Assembly: GCA_934130435.1 (NCBI GenBank)
Contig: CAKOYB010000001.1
Coordinates: 124,001-188,000 of the forward strand
From: an uncultured Clostridia bacterium
GTDB lineage: Bacteria > Bacillota > Clostridia > TANB77 > CAG-508
Length of the DNA stretch: 64,000 nucleotides
Direction: 5' to 3'
The position numbers and the translations under genes are program-made. Shown in pieces: positions 10,001-18,170 of this stretch (the first letter of the stretch is position 1; each line of letters starts with the position of its first letter). The notes under the pieces are model-generated. The model made no database searches, was not told the origin of the DNA, and saw only the letters and a program-made list of their open reading frames with translations.

Positions 10001-12017
10001 TGCTAATTCAATTTTAACCAATATAGCAGAAATAACTGGTATGCAAGATGAAAAAGGAACAACAATTGAAAATGATAGAGATTCAACAGTTAAAAATGCA
10101 ACTTTATCAGAAGATTTATCAAACTATAAAGGAAATTCACAAAATAAAGAAGAACTAAGTGATAGTGATTATTACTATAAAGGCCAAGAAGATGATGACG
10201 ATTTTGAAAAAGTAATTGTGCAAAAATTTGATTTAAGTTTGAAAAAATTTATTACACAAGTTAATAATACTTTAGTAAGCAATAGAGAACCACAAGTTGA
10301 TGCAAGTAAATTAGGAACAATAAATGAATTGACAGGAAAAGAAATTACGGATGCAACATACAAACTTAACAAAACACCAATTAAAGTTAAAAAAGGTGAT
10401 TTAGTTACATATACAATTAGAATATACAACGAAGGTAGTTTAGCAGGATTTGCAAATGAAATAACTGAAAACATTCCAGAAGGTCTTCAATTTGTAAGTT
10501 ACAAAGATGGAGATGGAAGTATTAATGACACATATAAATGGAAAATGCTAGATAAAGATCAAAATGAAGTTAGTACAACAAGAAATGCTGTATTCTTAAC
10601 AACTGATTACCTTACTGATAAAGAGATACCTGCAGTAACTGAGGAAGAAGAAACAAAGATAGTTTCTTATAAAGATGTTCAAATTCAATTTGAAGTTAAA
10701 CTAGATCCAGAAAAATTTAAAGATAATATAATTAAAAATGTTGCTCAAATTTCTGAAGAAAGTAATAAAGATATAGATTCAACTCCAAGCAGAACAGGTA
10801 AATATAATTACAGTGGAATAAATGAAGATGACATTGATTATGAACCAATAAAAGTTGTGTATTTCAATTTAGCACTTAGAAAATTTGTGACAAAAGTTGA
10901 TGAGACACCATATAATAATAGATATCCTGAGATTATATTTAATGAAGATGGAAGTATTAAATACAATCATACTAAAGACCCTGTTGATGTAATTACAGGA
11001 GCTACAGTTGTTTATACAATAAGAATTTATAATGAAGGTACATTGGCAGGATTTGCAGAAGAAGTTATAGATGATCTTCCTGAAGGATTAGAATTTTTAC
11101 CAGATAATGAGATAAATAAAGAGTATAAATGGAAGATGCTAGATAAAAATGGAAATGTTACAACAAATATTATAACTGCAAAATCAATCTCAACAAATTA
11201 TTTATCTAGTGCAGATCCTTCAAATATAATTGATGCAATTAAAATTGAGAATGGGCAAAAAATAGTAGGCTACAAAGACATTAAAATTGCATTTAAAGTT
11301 ACAGAAAAAGAAATGTCAGATAGACTGTTGATAAATATTGCGACAATAAAGAAAACAAGTGAAATAGATATAGATGAATCTGATGATTCAGATAAAGAGT
11401 ATGTAAAAATACAAAACTTTGATTTAGCTTTAAAGAAATGGCTTACAAAAACAATTATTACCTATAATGGAAAAACAACAACAAAGGAAACAGGATTTAA
11501 TGAGAATTCAACTGATATAGCAAAAGTTGATATAGTAGGAAAACAAGCAAAGAAAACGGATGTTAAGTTTGTTTATAAAATAAAGGTAATAAACGAGGGG
11601 AAAATTGCTGGATACGCAACAGAAGTTAAAGATTATATTCCAAAAGGTTTAGAACTTTCTGAAGAAGATAGCAAAGACTGGAAAATAGATAAAGACGGAA
11701 ATGCTGTAACAACAGCACTTGCTAACACTTTATTACAACCAGGAGAGAGCGCAACTGTTGAAATTACATTAAAATGGAAAAAATCTACAAGTAATATGGG
11801 AGTTAAAACAAACTATGCAGAAATAAGTGAAGATTCGGGAGACGACATAGATAGTACTCCAAACAACTTTGATTTAAAAGAAGATGATATAGATAATGCG
11901 GAAGTTGTTATTTCTATAAAAACAGGAGCTGCAAAAACATATATACTTCTTGCAACAGTAGTAATTGTTATTCTAGGAGCTGGAACATACTGCATTAAAA
12001 AATATGTAATAGATTAG
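7035..12017 (+). CDS. Giant surface adhesin: thioester domain, Cna-B repeats, DUF11-like repeats, membrane tail
   Basis: This 1660-residue secreted protein looks like a covalent adhesin or pilus-tip protein. After a signal peptide (residues 1-27) comes a thioester (TQXA-type) domain, with the predicted crosslink between C95 in FYCLN and Q202 in EQIAIW. Four Cna-B modules follow, each beginning with a KxWxD(A/S)xxxDxxRP block and ending in a VKE strand and an ITNxH strand. Then come four DUF11-like modules, recognised by LALRKF(I/V)TxV, VTYTIRIYNEG and AGFAxEVxDxxPEGLEF. The C-terminus is GAAKTYILLATVVIVILGAGTYCIKKYVID-like: one membrane helix and a short basic tail with no LPxTG, so anchoring seems to be by membrane insertion. 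ATG 7035 has GGTGG upstream. Confidence 0.9.
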   Translation: MKLKKKTFLLVFMMLFLFGLNFNKSLATDLTDMKDVSRYNLKEVTKANSVFNTLSFSKVTPITLKIKESNYKTNNGKVYWSIQESNGDNDYDFYCLNLSRGFGAPDGNISSNNTKEYKNTIEASDSNFNTYTGISDEIKNKILWILDQTPSKENINELLEKASSKLTKEECGTKYDFVKADMIENTRESTKLSFDDIKIIEQIAIWNYTNPESVFKNTIEAICDNNGDQISGKMDENIDTDGYGTYAWNGTILQFKINAIYRYFVDGANEVSSTYEQKIPEVSIGNENVAVVEKDESFIVGPFELNAKNAEVISNIQAEVTPSSYVLLDSKENEVENNNFEKVLGQSFYIKINKNTISSTTNLNIKIKVKYSIRNIEFLTNTDDYMNTQPVALVRKEDKEIDLNATKKIEMTEIKVEKKWEDANDQDGKRPSSIEVQLYKNEKAFGDVIVLNEKNKWNYTWSKLLGKNEEYSVKELDSNGKVVSNGGKLNNDYIADYVTEGTKTIITNTHIPEKVNKTVNKSWNDANNQDGKRPSQVIINLLKKVDGVVQSTNKTAVLSDANGWKYTFEDLDKYEDGKEIEYIVKEEIPNEYTTNEQEKSFKTVDEVTIINNYMPGTVNKTVNKIWDDEDNTDGSRPETVTVQLFKNGIPEGNPVELNKENNWTHTWIGLPEKQNGEKIIYTVKEVKVGDTDVSQNNDAKGYTVSYSSDNFNDTNEITITNKHVPEKINKTVKKIWADSEDRDKLRPKNIKVQLFNNDNQKVGEPIILSETNNWSYEWKNLQKQKDGKEITYIVKELNENNEPVENGDLYNANYTTTYSEDTFTITNTHKAIDLALRKFIIAVNDKEIMDSNGEYSREPKVDLSTLANGTAEYKHKKDPVSVEVGDIVTYIIRVYNEGDQDAYVSEITDNLPEYLEFVSDDETNKKYLWEYVDESEKKLLTQVTSMDSATGESLYMNRQNGQLISGHQDGKELDYIDVKIRCKVVENVPANSILTNIAEITGMQDEKGTTIENDRDSTVKNATLSEDLSNYKGNSQNKEELSDSDYYYKGQEDDDDFEKVIVQKFDLSLKKFITQVNNTLVSNREPQVDASKLGTINELTGKEITDATYKLNKTPIKVKKGDLVTYTIRIYNEGSLAGFANEITENIPEGLQFVSYKDGDGSINDTYKWKMLDKDQNEVSTTRNAVFLTTDYLTDKEIPAVTEEEETKIVSYKDVQIQFEVKLDPEKFKDNIIKNVAQISEESNKDIDSTPSRTGKYNYSGINEDDIDYEPIKVVYFNLALRKFVTKVDETPYNNRYPEIIFNEDGSIKYNHTKDPVDVITGATVVYTIRIYNEGTLAGFAEEVIDDLPEGLEFLPDNEINKEYKWKMLDKNGNVTTNIITAKSISTNYLSSADPSNIIDAIKIENGQKIVGYKDIKIAFKVTEKEMSDRLLINIATIKKTSEIDIDESDDSDKEYVKIQNFDLALKKWLTKTIITYNGKTTTKETGFNENSTDIAKVDIVGKQAKKTDVKFVYKIKVINEGKIAGYATEVKDYIPKGLELSEEDSKDWKIDKDGNAVTTALANTLLQPGESATVEITLKWKKSTSNMGVKTNYAEISEDSGDDIDSTPNNFDLKEDDIDNAEVVISIKTGAAKTYILLATVVIVILGAGTYCIKKYVID

Positions 12018-12068
12018 TTCCAAGCCATTAGCAATGGAGGATTTTGACACAAAATATAAATTAAAATT

Positions 12069-12110
12069 GACTATATGTTTATTAATTAAAATAAACGTAT
12101 AGTCTTTTTT
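12069..12110 (+). terminator. Terminator of the adhesin gene
   Basis: The inverted arms GACTATATGTTTATT and AATAAACGTATAGTC (one mispair) are followed by TTTTTT. Confidence 0.88.
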
Positions 12111-12533
12111 GTGTGTATAGGAAAAATTGAGGATTTTTACTATATTTAAATTTTAAAATGCCAGTATCATCCAAACTATATATTTTAAAAAAAAGTTAAA
12201 TCTTGACAGTCCATTGAAGCGGGGGGAATACCAACGTATGTCTTGTAAAATATAGTTTAAAAAATTATAAAAGATATGCTAGATAAAGTAGTAATTAATA
12301 GTTTTTAATTTTATATAAAACTCTTGCAAATCGAATTTTATTATGTAATAATAAAAGTAGCTAATTAAAGCAAAAGACAGTGCAAAAAGCAAAATTATTA
12401 ATGGTGAGAATTGTAAAAATTGAAGATGTGAACATGACACTTTAATAGGAAAAAATAGAAAATGAATATGTTTTATTTAGAGCATATTTAAAAAGAAGAT
12501 ACATACGATACCAAAAGAAAAAGGAGAGAAAAA
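12111..12533 (+). other. AT-rich gap between two surface-protein genes
   Basis: No reading frame with a credible start lies here. Two things stand out: a CCAAACTATATATTTT stretch near 12170, matching the ends of the repeat element at 14.05 kb, and an isolated TTGACA near 12204 without a clear -10 partner. The last 20 bases hold the AAAGGAG ribosome binding site of the next gene. Confidence 0.5.
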
Positions 12534-13913
12534 ATGAAAATAACAAAAGATGAGAAAGGAATAACATTAATTGCTTTAATAATAACAATAATAATACTTT
12601 TGATATTAGCTATAGTAAGTATAAGAGCAATAAAAGATGGTGGAATACTAAGTAAAACCCAGACAGCAAAAGAAGTATATTCAGAAGCAGAAGAAAAAGA
12701 AAAAATACAACTAGCAATAAACCAAGCAGCAATAGATGGGCTTGGAACAATAAAAGAAGAGCACTTAACACCAGCATTAAACGAGCAATTTGGAGAAGGC
12801 AATTGGGAATATACTAAAAAGAAAGAAGGAGAATACTTAGTAGTAAGAATAAATGCAAGTCAAAGAAAGTATATAATAAACACAGATGGGACAATGGAGA
12901 CAACAGAAGATATAGAATTATCAGAAGAAAGTATGTTCTATTATAAAGGCACAGTGGTTGCAGGTTTTTCAACCAAAGGAAAAGAGAAAATTAACAATGC
13001 ACCAAAAGGCGCGGAAGTAAAACTGAAAATACCTCAAATACTTAGCGATGGAACAAAGATTACAGGTATAGAAGAAAAAACATTTTCAATATATAATGTT
13101 AATGCTAGAGATGTAAAAATTGAAAATATTACAAGCGTAGAAATACCTGATGGAGTGACTAAAATTGAACAATACACTTTTTGTGGTTGCACTAATTTAA
13201 GTAGTATTACTATGACAAGTAGTATACAAAGTATTGAAAAAGGAGCTTTTAATGGATGTACAAGCTTAACAGATGTGGAAATACCCGAAAGCGTAGTAAG
13301 TATAGGAGGATGGGCATTTACGGACTGTATAAGTTTAAAAAATATAACAATACCTAATGGAGTAGGTAGTATAGATGAGTGGACATTTGCACAATGTACA
13401 GGTTTAACTAATATAACAATACCTAATAGCGTGATAAGTATAGGGGACTGGGCATTCTATGAATGTACAAGTTTAGAAAGTGTAACGATACCAAGTGAAA
13501 TTATAGGAGAAGATGCATTCTTCAGATGTGAAAACTTAAAAACTATTACAATAGGAAATAATGTAAAAAGTATAGGGGAAAGAGCATTTCTTAGGTGCAC
13601 AAGTTTAGAAAGTGTAACAATACCGAGTGGAATTATAAGAAAAGGAGCATTTTCCTATTGTGAAAACTTAAAAAACATAGCAATAGGAAATAATGTAACA
13701 AGTATAGAAGAAAATGTTTTTTCTAATTGTAACATTACGAAAATCGAAATACCACAAACAGTAACAACTGTTGGAAGCAATGTTTTTTATAACTGTAAGG
13801 AATTAACAGATATATACTGCCCAGGAAATCAAAGTAAACCAGATGGATGGGATATGTACTGGAAAAATGGAACTTCAGCAACTGTCCATTGGAATGAAAC
13901 AATGCCTAAGTAG
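12534..13913 (+). CDS. Pilin-like N-terminus fused to BspA-type leucine-rich repeats
   Basis: The N-terminus (KGITLIALIITIIILLILAIVSI, residues ~8-30) is a type IV prepilin/pseudopilin signal: a short basic leader, glycine before the hydrophobic helix, and E absent at +5. A small pilin-like domain follows to ~residue 120. From ~160 to ~450 there are about twelve LRR_5 (BspA) repeats of the form L(K/T)xITIPxxVxSIGxxAFxxCxSL. Such repeats usually mediate adhesion to host or bacterial surfaces. The 459-aa protein starts at ATG 12534 with AAAGGAG upstream. It is a single-gene unit with its own terminator. Ligand and assembly machinery are unknown; no prepilin peptidase is in the window. Confidence 0.87.
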   Translation: MKITKDEKGITLIALIITIIILLILAIVSIRAIKDGGILSKTQTAKEVYSEAEEKEKIQLAINQAAIDGLGTIKEEHLTPALNEQFGEGNWEYTKKKEGEYLVVRINASQRKYIINTDGTMETTEDIELSEESMFYYKGTVVAGFSTKGKEKINNAPKGAEVKLKIPQILSDGTKITGIEEKTFSIYNVNARDVKIENITSVEIPDGVTKIEQYTFCGCTNLSSITMTSSIQSIEKGAFNGCTSLTDVEIPESVVSIGGWAFTDCISLKNITIPNGVGSIDEWTFAQCTGLTNITIPNSVISIGDWAFYECTSLESVTIPSEIIGEDAFFRCENLKTITIGNNVKSIGERAFLRCTSLESVTIPSGIIRKGAFSYCENLKNIAIGNNVTSIEENVFSNCNITKIEIPQTVTTVGSNVFYNCKELTDIYCPGNQSKPDGWDMYWKNGTSATVHWNETMPK

Positions 13914-13975
13914 ATATTACAACAAATTATAAAATTTAAGCATAAAGAAGAATAAAATACTATATATAAATGAAG

Positions 13976-14024
13976 TACACCCAAAATGTTAGACAAAAAT
14001 CTAACGTTTGTAGGTGTATTTTTT
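13976..14024 (+). terminator. Terminator of the BspA-repeat gene
   Basis: A two-part stem is formed by TACACC/GGTGTA outside and TGTTAGA/TCTAACG inside, ending in TTTTTT. Confidence 0.85.
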
Positions 14025-14033
14025 ATGAATATT

Positions 14034-14270
14034 TAAATTATAAAAGTATAAAAACCAACCAAACTATATATTTTTTCTCTTCATAAAAAAATATAATGTT
14101 CTAAGCAGCACGAACAATTAGTTTTTTATTTATCAAGTTTTAAATTATAGAAAGTATGAAAGCCAACCAAACTATATATTTTTTCTCTTTATAAAAAAAT
14201 ATAATGTTCTAAGCAGCACAAACAATTAATTTTTTTATTCATCAAAAATAATATATAGTTTGGTTGGTTT
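14034..14270. repeat. MITE-like element: 108-bp tandem duplication bounded by a perfect 20-bp inverted repeat
   Basis: Two copies of a ~108-bp unit (14034-14141 and 14142-14247, a few mismatches) lie head to tail. The 20 bases at 14052-14071, AAACCAACCAAACTATATAT, recur as an exact reverse complement at 14251-14270, and the second unit holds a near copy at 14161-14179. No coding frame exists inside. The arrangement looks like a non-autonomous transposable element whose inner part was duplicated. A fragment of the same end (CCAAACTATATAT) is near 12170. The rest of the 13914-14417 gap shows nothing else besides the terminator. Confidence 0.7.
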
Positions 14271-14417
14271 ATATTATTGAATTTAAAAACATATTGGGTA
14301 TCTGTACATTATAAAAATATATAAATTCCATATACCAAATTTAATACATAAATGTATTGAAAAAAATGTGTTATTAATATATAATTAAACAAGATTTTAT
14401 TTATTTGGAGGTTTCAA

Positions 14418-15068
14418 ATGAAAGAGGAAACAAAAGCAAAAATGAAAGATATTTTTGAATGGATATATTGTATTGCAATTGCAGTTGTAATTGCACTGTT
14501 AATAAAATATTATGTAGGAACGCCCACTGTTGTAAAGCAAACATCAATGTTACCAACATTAAAACAAAATGAGAGATTAATTTTAAATAGGCTAACAAGG
14601 ACCTTAAACAAGGAACCTAAAAGAGGTGAAATTATAACCTTTGAGGCCCCAAGTAAATTGAGCTATACAGCAGAAGAATTTAATAAAGATAATCCTGTTG
14701 CAGAGTATAAAAATGAGCCAAAGGGATTAATGGCAAAGTTTTTATACCATGTAGTTGAAATAACTAAGACAAGTTATATAAAAAGAGTTGTTGGACTACC
14801 AGGAGATCATGTTGAAATTAAAGATGGAAAAGTTTATTTAAATGGCGAAGAATACCATGAAGGATATTTAGCAGATGATGTTATAACAACAGATTTAGGA
14901 GGACTATTTACAGATGTAATTGTCCCAGAAGGTACAATTTTTGTTATGGGAGATAACAGAGAACATAGTGCAGATTCAAGAAGATTTGGATGTATTCCAA
15001 TTGAAAAGCTAGAAGGTAAAGTTAGTGTTAGAATATGGCCTTTAAATAAACTTGGAAAGGTATATTAA
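14418..15068 (+). CDS. lepB: Type I signal peptidase
   Basis: This enzyme cleaves signal peptides from Sec-exported proteins at the outer face of the membrane. One N-terminal helix (residues ~13-32) is followed by the catalytic serine S43 in SMLPT and the general base K122 in YIKRVVGLPGD. The box GDNREHSADSR comes near the end. The 216-aa length is normal for the single-span Gram-positive form. Residues 80-115 form a somewhat longer insertion before the lysine box. GGAGG lies before ATG 14418. It overlaps or abuts holB. Confidence 0.96.
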   Translation: MKEETKAKMKDIFEWIYCIAIAVVIALLIKYYVGTPTVVKQTSMLPTLKQNERLILNRLTRTLNKEPKRGEIITFEAPSKLSYTAEEFNKDNPVAEYKNEPKGLMAKFLYHVVEITKTSYIKRVVGLPGDHVEIKDGKVYLNGEEYHEGYLADDVITTDLGGLFTDVIVPEGTIFVMGDNREHSADSRRFGCIPIEKLEGKVSVRIWPLNKLGKVY

Positions 15069-15078
15069 TATTTATAAT

Positions 15079-15972
15079 ATGATATTTAGTAGTATTATAG
15101 GAAATGAAGAAAATAAAGAAATATTACAACAAATAATAAAAAGTGGAAACATTGGACATAGCTATATGTTTATTGGAGCACCTGGTATTGGAAAAAAGCA
15201 ATTTGCAAAAGAGTTTGCAAAAGCTATTCTATGTGAATCTGATTCTAAGCCATGTGGTAATTGTAAGTCATGTTTAGAATTTGAAAATGAAAATAATCCA
15301 GATTTTTATTATGTTGGCTTAGAAGAAAATAGCATAAAGATTGATACAATAAGGAAAATGCAGCAAAAGGTACAAGAACTTCCTATAGTTAGTAATAAAA
15401 AAGTGTATATAATTGATGACAGTGAGTTTATGACTAAAGAAGCTCAAAACTGTTTGCTAAAGACATTAGAAGAACCACCAGAATTTGTTACTATTATTTT
15501 AATAACAGCAAATGAGAATATGATTTTAAATACTATAAAATCAAGATGCCTAAAAATATATTTTAAAAATATACCAGATTCAATAGTAAAAGAATATATA
15601 AAAGACAATTATGGAATTATTTTAAGTGAAAATTTAATAAAACTTAGTAATGGAAGCATTAGTAATGCTATAAAGATAAATGATCAAAAAGAGGATTATG
15701 AAAAACTAAATATGTGTTTTTCAAATATTGAAAAATATGATCTTATTGATGCTATAAGAAACTTAGAAATTTTATATAAAGCTAAAGATAATATACTTAA
15801 TATGTTAGACTATATAAATGTTTTATTATTTGAAAATGTTAAAAGAAATATAAAATATGTTAATTATATTAAATGCGTTGAGAAAACAAAACAAAAGATA
15901 AGAAAAAATTGTAATTATGATATGTGTATAGATTATTTAATTTTTAGTATTTGGGAGGATAGATTTGAATAA
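15079..15972 (+). CDS. holB: DNA polymerase III delta-prime subunit
   Basis: A clamp-loader subunit (298 aa from ATG 15079). The N-terminus has the P-loop-like GAPGIGKKQFAKEFAKAI, a zinc-binding four-cysteine cluster in CESDSKPCGNCKSC, and the AAA+ sensor region CLLKTLEEPPEF with SRC. It starts 10 bp after the lepB stop. A TTG at 15052 would overlap lepB and is less likely. Its end overlaps ricT by 8 bp, which suggests translational coupling. Confidence 0.93.
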   Translation: MIFSSIIGNEENKEILQQIIKSGNIGHSYMFIGAPGIGKKQFAKEFAKAILCESDSKPCGNCKSCLEFENENNPDFYYVGLEENSIKIDTIRKMQQKVQELPIVSNKKVYIIDDSEFMTKEAQNCLLKTLEEPPEFVTIILITANENMILNTIKSRCLKIYFKNIPDSIVKEYIKDNYGIILSENLIKLSNGSISNAIKINDQKEDYEKLNMCFSNIEKYDLIDAIRNLEILYKAKDNILNMLDYINVLLFENVKRNIKYVNYIKCVEKTKQKIRKNCNYDMCIDYLIFSIWEDRFE

Positions 15973-16837
15973 GACAATTATAGGAGTTAAATTTAAAAAC
16001 ACGGGAAAGATATATTTTTTTGATCCTGGAAAAGAAGTTTTTAATAAAGGAGATTTTGTTATAGTAGAAACTGCAACAGGAACAGAATATGCAGAAGTTG
16101 TAACAGCTAATAAAGAAATTTCTGAACAAAAGCTAATAAAGCCTTTAAAGAAGATAATTAGAAGAGCAAATAATAGAGATAAAAAACATAATGAAGAGAA
16201 CAAAAAGAAGGAGCAAGAGGCTTTTAAAACAGCAGAAAAACTAATAAAAAAATATAAGTTAGATATGAACCTTGTAGAGGTTGAATATACATTTGATAAT
16301 GAGAAGTTATTGTTCTATTTTATAGCAGATGGAAGAATAGATTTTAGGGAATTAGTTAAAGAACTTGCAGCTATATATAAAACAAGAATTGAACTAAGAC
16401 AAATTGGAGTTAGAGATCAAGTAAGAAAAATTGGTGGAAATGGAATTTGTGGAAGAGAGTTATGCTGTTGTACTTTTCTTGATAATTTTGATACAGTTTC
16501 TATAAAAATGGCAAAGGAGCAAAATATAGCACTTACCCCATCAAAAATATCAGGAAATTGTGGTAGATTAATGTGTTGTTTGAGATATGAGCAAGATGTT
16601 TATTCAGAAAAGCTTTCAAGACTTCCTAAACTGGGATCTGTTGTTAAGACAGAGGACGGAGAGGGTACTGTTGATAATATAGAAACATTAAAAGAAAAAG
16701 TTAGAATAAAATTTAAAGATAAGGATGGATTTTTTTATAAGAAATATGATGCAAAGGATATAACAGTTTTGGAGGAAGCGAATGAAAATAATGACGAGAC
16801 AGAAGATGAGGAACTTAAAAAATTAGAAGATAATTAA
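15965..16837 (+). CDS. ricT: PSP1-domain protein RicT/YaaT
   Basis: RicT (YaaT) is part of the RicA-RicF-RicT complex, which in Bacillus carries Fe-S clusters, aids RNase Y and influences Spo0A phosphorylation. The PSP1 domain contains the cysteine cluster GRELCCCTFL and the second pair GRLMCCLRYE, spaced as in the family. The 290-aa protein ends in an acidic tail. The start is TTG 15965 with GGGAGG upstream, overlapping the holB stop. holB-yaaT is a conserved Firmicute gene pair, which supports both calls. Confidence 0.95.
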   Translation: MNKTIIGVKFKNTGKIYFFDPGKEVFNKGDFVIVETATGTEYAEVVTANKEISEQKLIKPLKKIIRRANNRDKKHNEENKKKEQEAFKTAEKLIKKYKLDMNLVEVEYTFDNEKLLFYFIADGRIDFRELVKELAAIYKTRIELRQIGVRDQVRKIGGNGICGRELCCCTFLDNFDTVSIKMAKEQNIALTPSKISGNCGRLMCCLRYEQDVYSEKLSRLPKLGSVVKTEDGEGTVDNIETLKEKVRIKFKDKDGFFYKKYDAKDITVLEEANENNDETEDEELKKLEDN

Positions 16838-16866
16838 AAGTTAAAATAATGAAAGGAGATGAAAAA

Positions 16867-17043
16867 ATGGCATATAAAATAACAGACAAATGTATATCTT
16901 GCGGAGCATGTGCAGGAGAGTGTCCAGTAGGATGTATATCTCAAGGAGATTCTCAATTTGTAATAAACGAAGATGTATGTATAGGATGTGGTTCATGTGC
17001 AGGAGTTTGCCCAGTAGATGCGCCAGTTGAAACGAACGAATAG
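16867..17043 (+). CDS. 2x[4Fe-4S] ferredoxin
   Basis: A 58-residue clostridial-type ferredoxin with two cluster motifs, CISCGACAGECP and CIGCGSCAGVCP, each CxxCxxCxxxCP. It should carry low-potential electrons, possibly for the convergent 2-oxoacid:ferredoxin oxidoreductase operon just downstream. ATG 16867 has AAAGGAGAT upstream. The codons for the tail VDAPVE recur in a non-coding copy 56 bp further on (17070-17086). Confidence 0.96.
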   Translation: MAYKITDKCISCGACAGECPVGCISQGDSQFVINEDVCIGCGSCAGVCPVDAPVETNE

Positions 17044-17100
17044 TTTTGAATGATTGAAGCTGATATTTGGTAGATGCCCCAGTTGAGGAATAAATAAAAA

Positions 17101-17135
17101 ATATCGTTCATTTAACAATGAACGATATTTTTTTT
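17101..17135 (+). terminator. Terminator of the ferredoxin gene
   Basis: Perfect 12-bp arms ATATCGTTCATT and AATGAACGATAT enclose TAAC and are followed by seven T. Confidence 0.93.
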
Positions 17136-17151
17136 ATATAGTAGGAATTTT

Positions 17152-17216
17152 CTTATTCCATTCGGAAAATTAAATCGGCGAGAACAAAGGGCGACTTTAG
17201 TCGCCCTTTGTTCTTA
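17152..17216. repeat. Dispersed intergenic repeat, copy 1, with a 15-bp perfect hairpin
   Basis: The segment holds ATTCCATTCGGAAA, then AAATCGGCGA, then the perfect arms GAACAAAGGGCGACT (17182-17196) and AGTCGCCCTTTGTTC (17199-17213). It directly follows the porB stop on the other strand, so it may end that operon. A second copy lies at 24606-24676. Confidence 0.8.
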
Positions 17217-18170
17217 GTTTTCTTTATTTGTTAATTCTTCTAAATCTAAAAGTTCTTGCCATCTAGCATCTACTTCTTTTTGGAATTCTTCAAGCATCCA
17301 TTCATTGCCAGGTTTAAATAAGTGTTTAAATCTTTTTTGCGGTTTTAAAAATTCTTCTACTGGTAATTTCTTTGCAGGTTTATATGTTATATTATATTTT
17401 CCATCTACAACTTCATAAAGTGGCCAATAACATGTTTCAACAGCAAGTTTATTTAATTTCATTAAATCATCAGTAGAATATCCCCATCCTCTAGGACATG
17501 GTGCTAAGACATTTAGGAAGCAAGCACCTTTTGTATAAATAGCTTTTTCTGATTTTTCATATAAATCTTTAAAATTTCCATAGGCAGCTGTTTGTGCAAC
17601 ATAAGGTAAATGATGTCCGACCATTACTTTAGTTAAATCTTTTCTTATCTGCATTTTTCCTGGAATAACGCTACCAGCAGGTGAGGTTGTAGTATCTGCA
17701 AATTTTGGAGTAGCAGAAGAACGTTGAATTCCTGTATTCATATATGCACCATTATCGTAGCAAACATACACCATATCATGACCTCTTTCCATAGCTCCGG
17801 ATAAGCTTTGAAGTCCTATGTCGTAAGTTCCACCATCTCCGCCAAATGCAATGAATTTTGTATCTTCATCTTGTGGTAATTTTCCCTGTTTTTTCATAGA
17901 TACATATGCAGCTTCTGCACCAGATAATGTTGCACCAGCGCATTCAAAAGCTGTATGTATAAAAGAATCTGTCCAAGCCGTATATGGATATATAAAAGTT
18001 GAAACTTCCATGCAACCAGTAGCATTACAAATTACTGCATGATCATCAGGCTTTAAAGCTCTTAATACCATTCTTCCGACTACTGGAGCACCACAACCTG
18101 CACACATTCTGTGACCGGCAGTAAATCTAGAGGGTTTATTTGCTATAACTTCTTTTAAATTATATCCCAT
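17214..18170 (-). CDS. porB: 2-oxoacid (pyruvate):ferredoxin oxidoreductase, beta subunit
   Basis: The thiamine-diphosphate-binding subunit of the four-subunit oxidoreductase that converts pyruvate or a related 2-oxoacid plus CoA to acyl-CoA, CO2 and reduced ferredoxin. Visible marks are the N-terminal HRMCAGCGAP and NATGCMEV cysteines, the TPP/Mg motif GGDGGTYDIG (~residue 110), and YDNGAYMNTGIQRSSATP. Length is 318 aa. It is last in the order porG-porD-porA-porB and begins one base after porA ends. The pyruvate assignment rests on the PorA/PorB similarity; a branched-chain 2-oxoacid substrate is not excluded. Confidence 0.95.
   Translation of the reverse strand: MGYNLKEVIANKPSRFTAGHRMCAGCGAPVVGRMVLRALKPDDHAVICNATGCMEVSTFIYPYTAWTDSFIHTAFECAGATLSGAEAAYVSMKKQGKLPQDEDTKFIAFGGDGGTYDIGLQSLSGAMERGHDMVYVCYDNGAYMNTGIQRSSATPKFADTTTSPAGSVIPGKMQIRKDLTKVMVGHHLPYVAQTAAYGNFKDLYEKSEKAIYTKGACFLNVLAPCPRGWGYSTDDLMKLNKLAVETCYWPLYEVVDGKYNITYKPAKKLPVEEFLKPQKRFKHLFKPGNEWMLEEFQKEVDARWQELLDLEELTNKEN

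Noticed and set aside
14034..14270. CRISPR array
   Set aside because: Only two long units without spacers; the inverted end and unit size do not fit.
17014..17086. A duplicated ferredoxin gene fragment as a mobile-element scar
   Set aside because: Only 17 bases (one mismatch) repeat, too little to support an insertion event.
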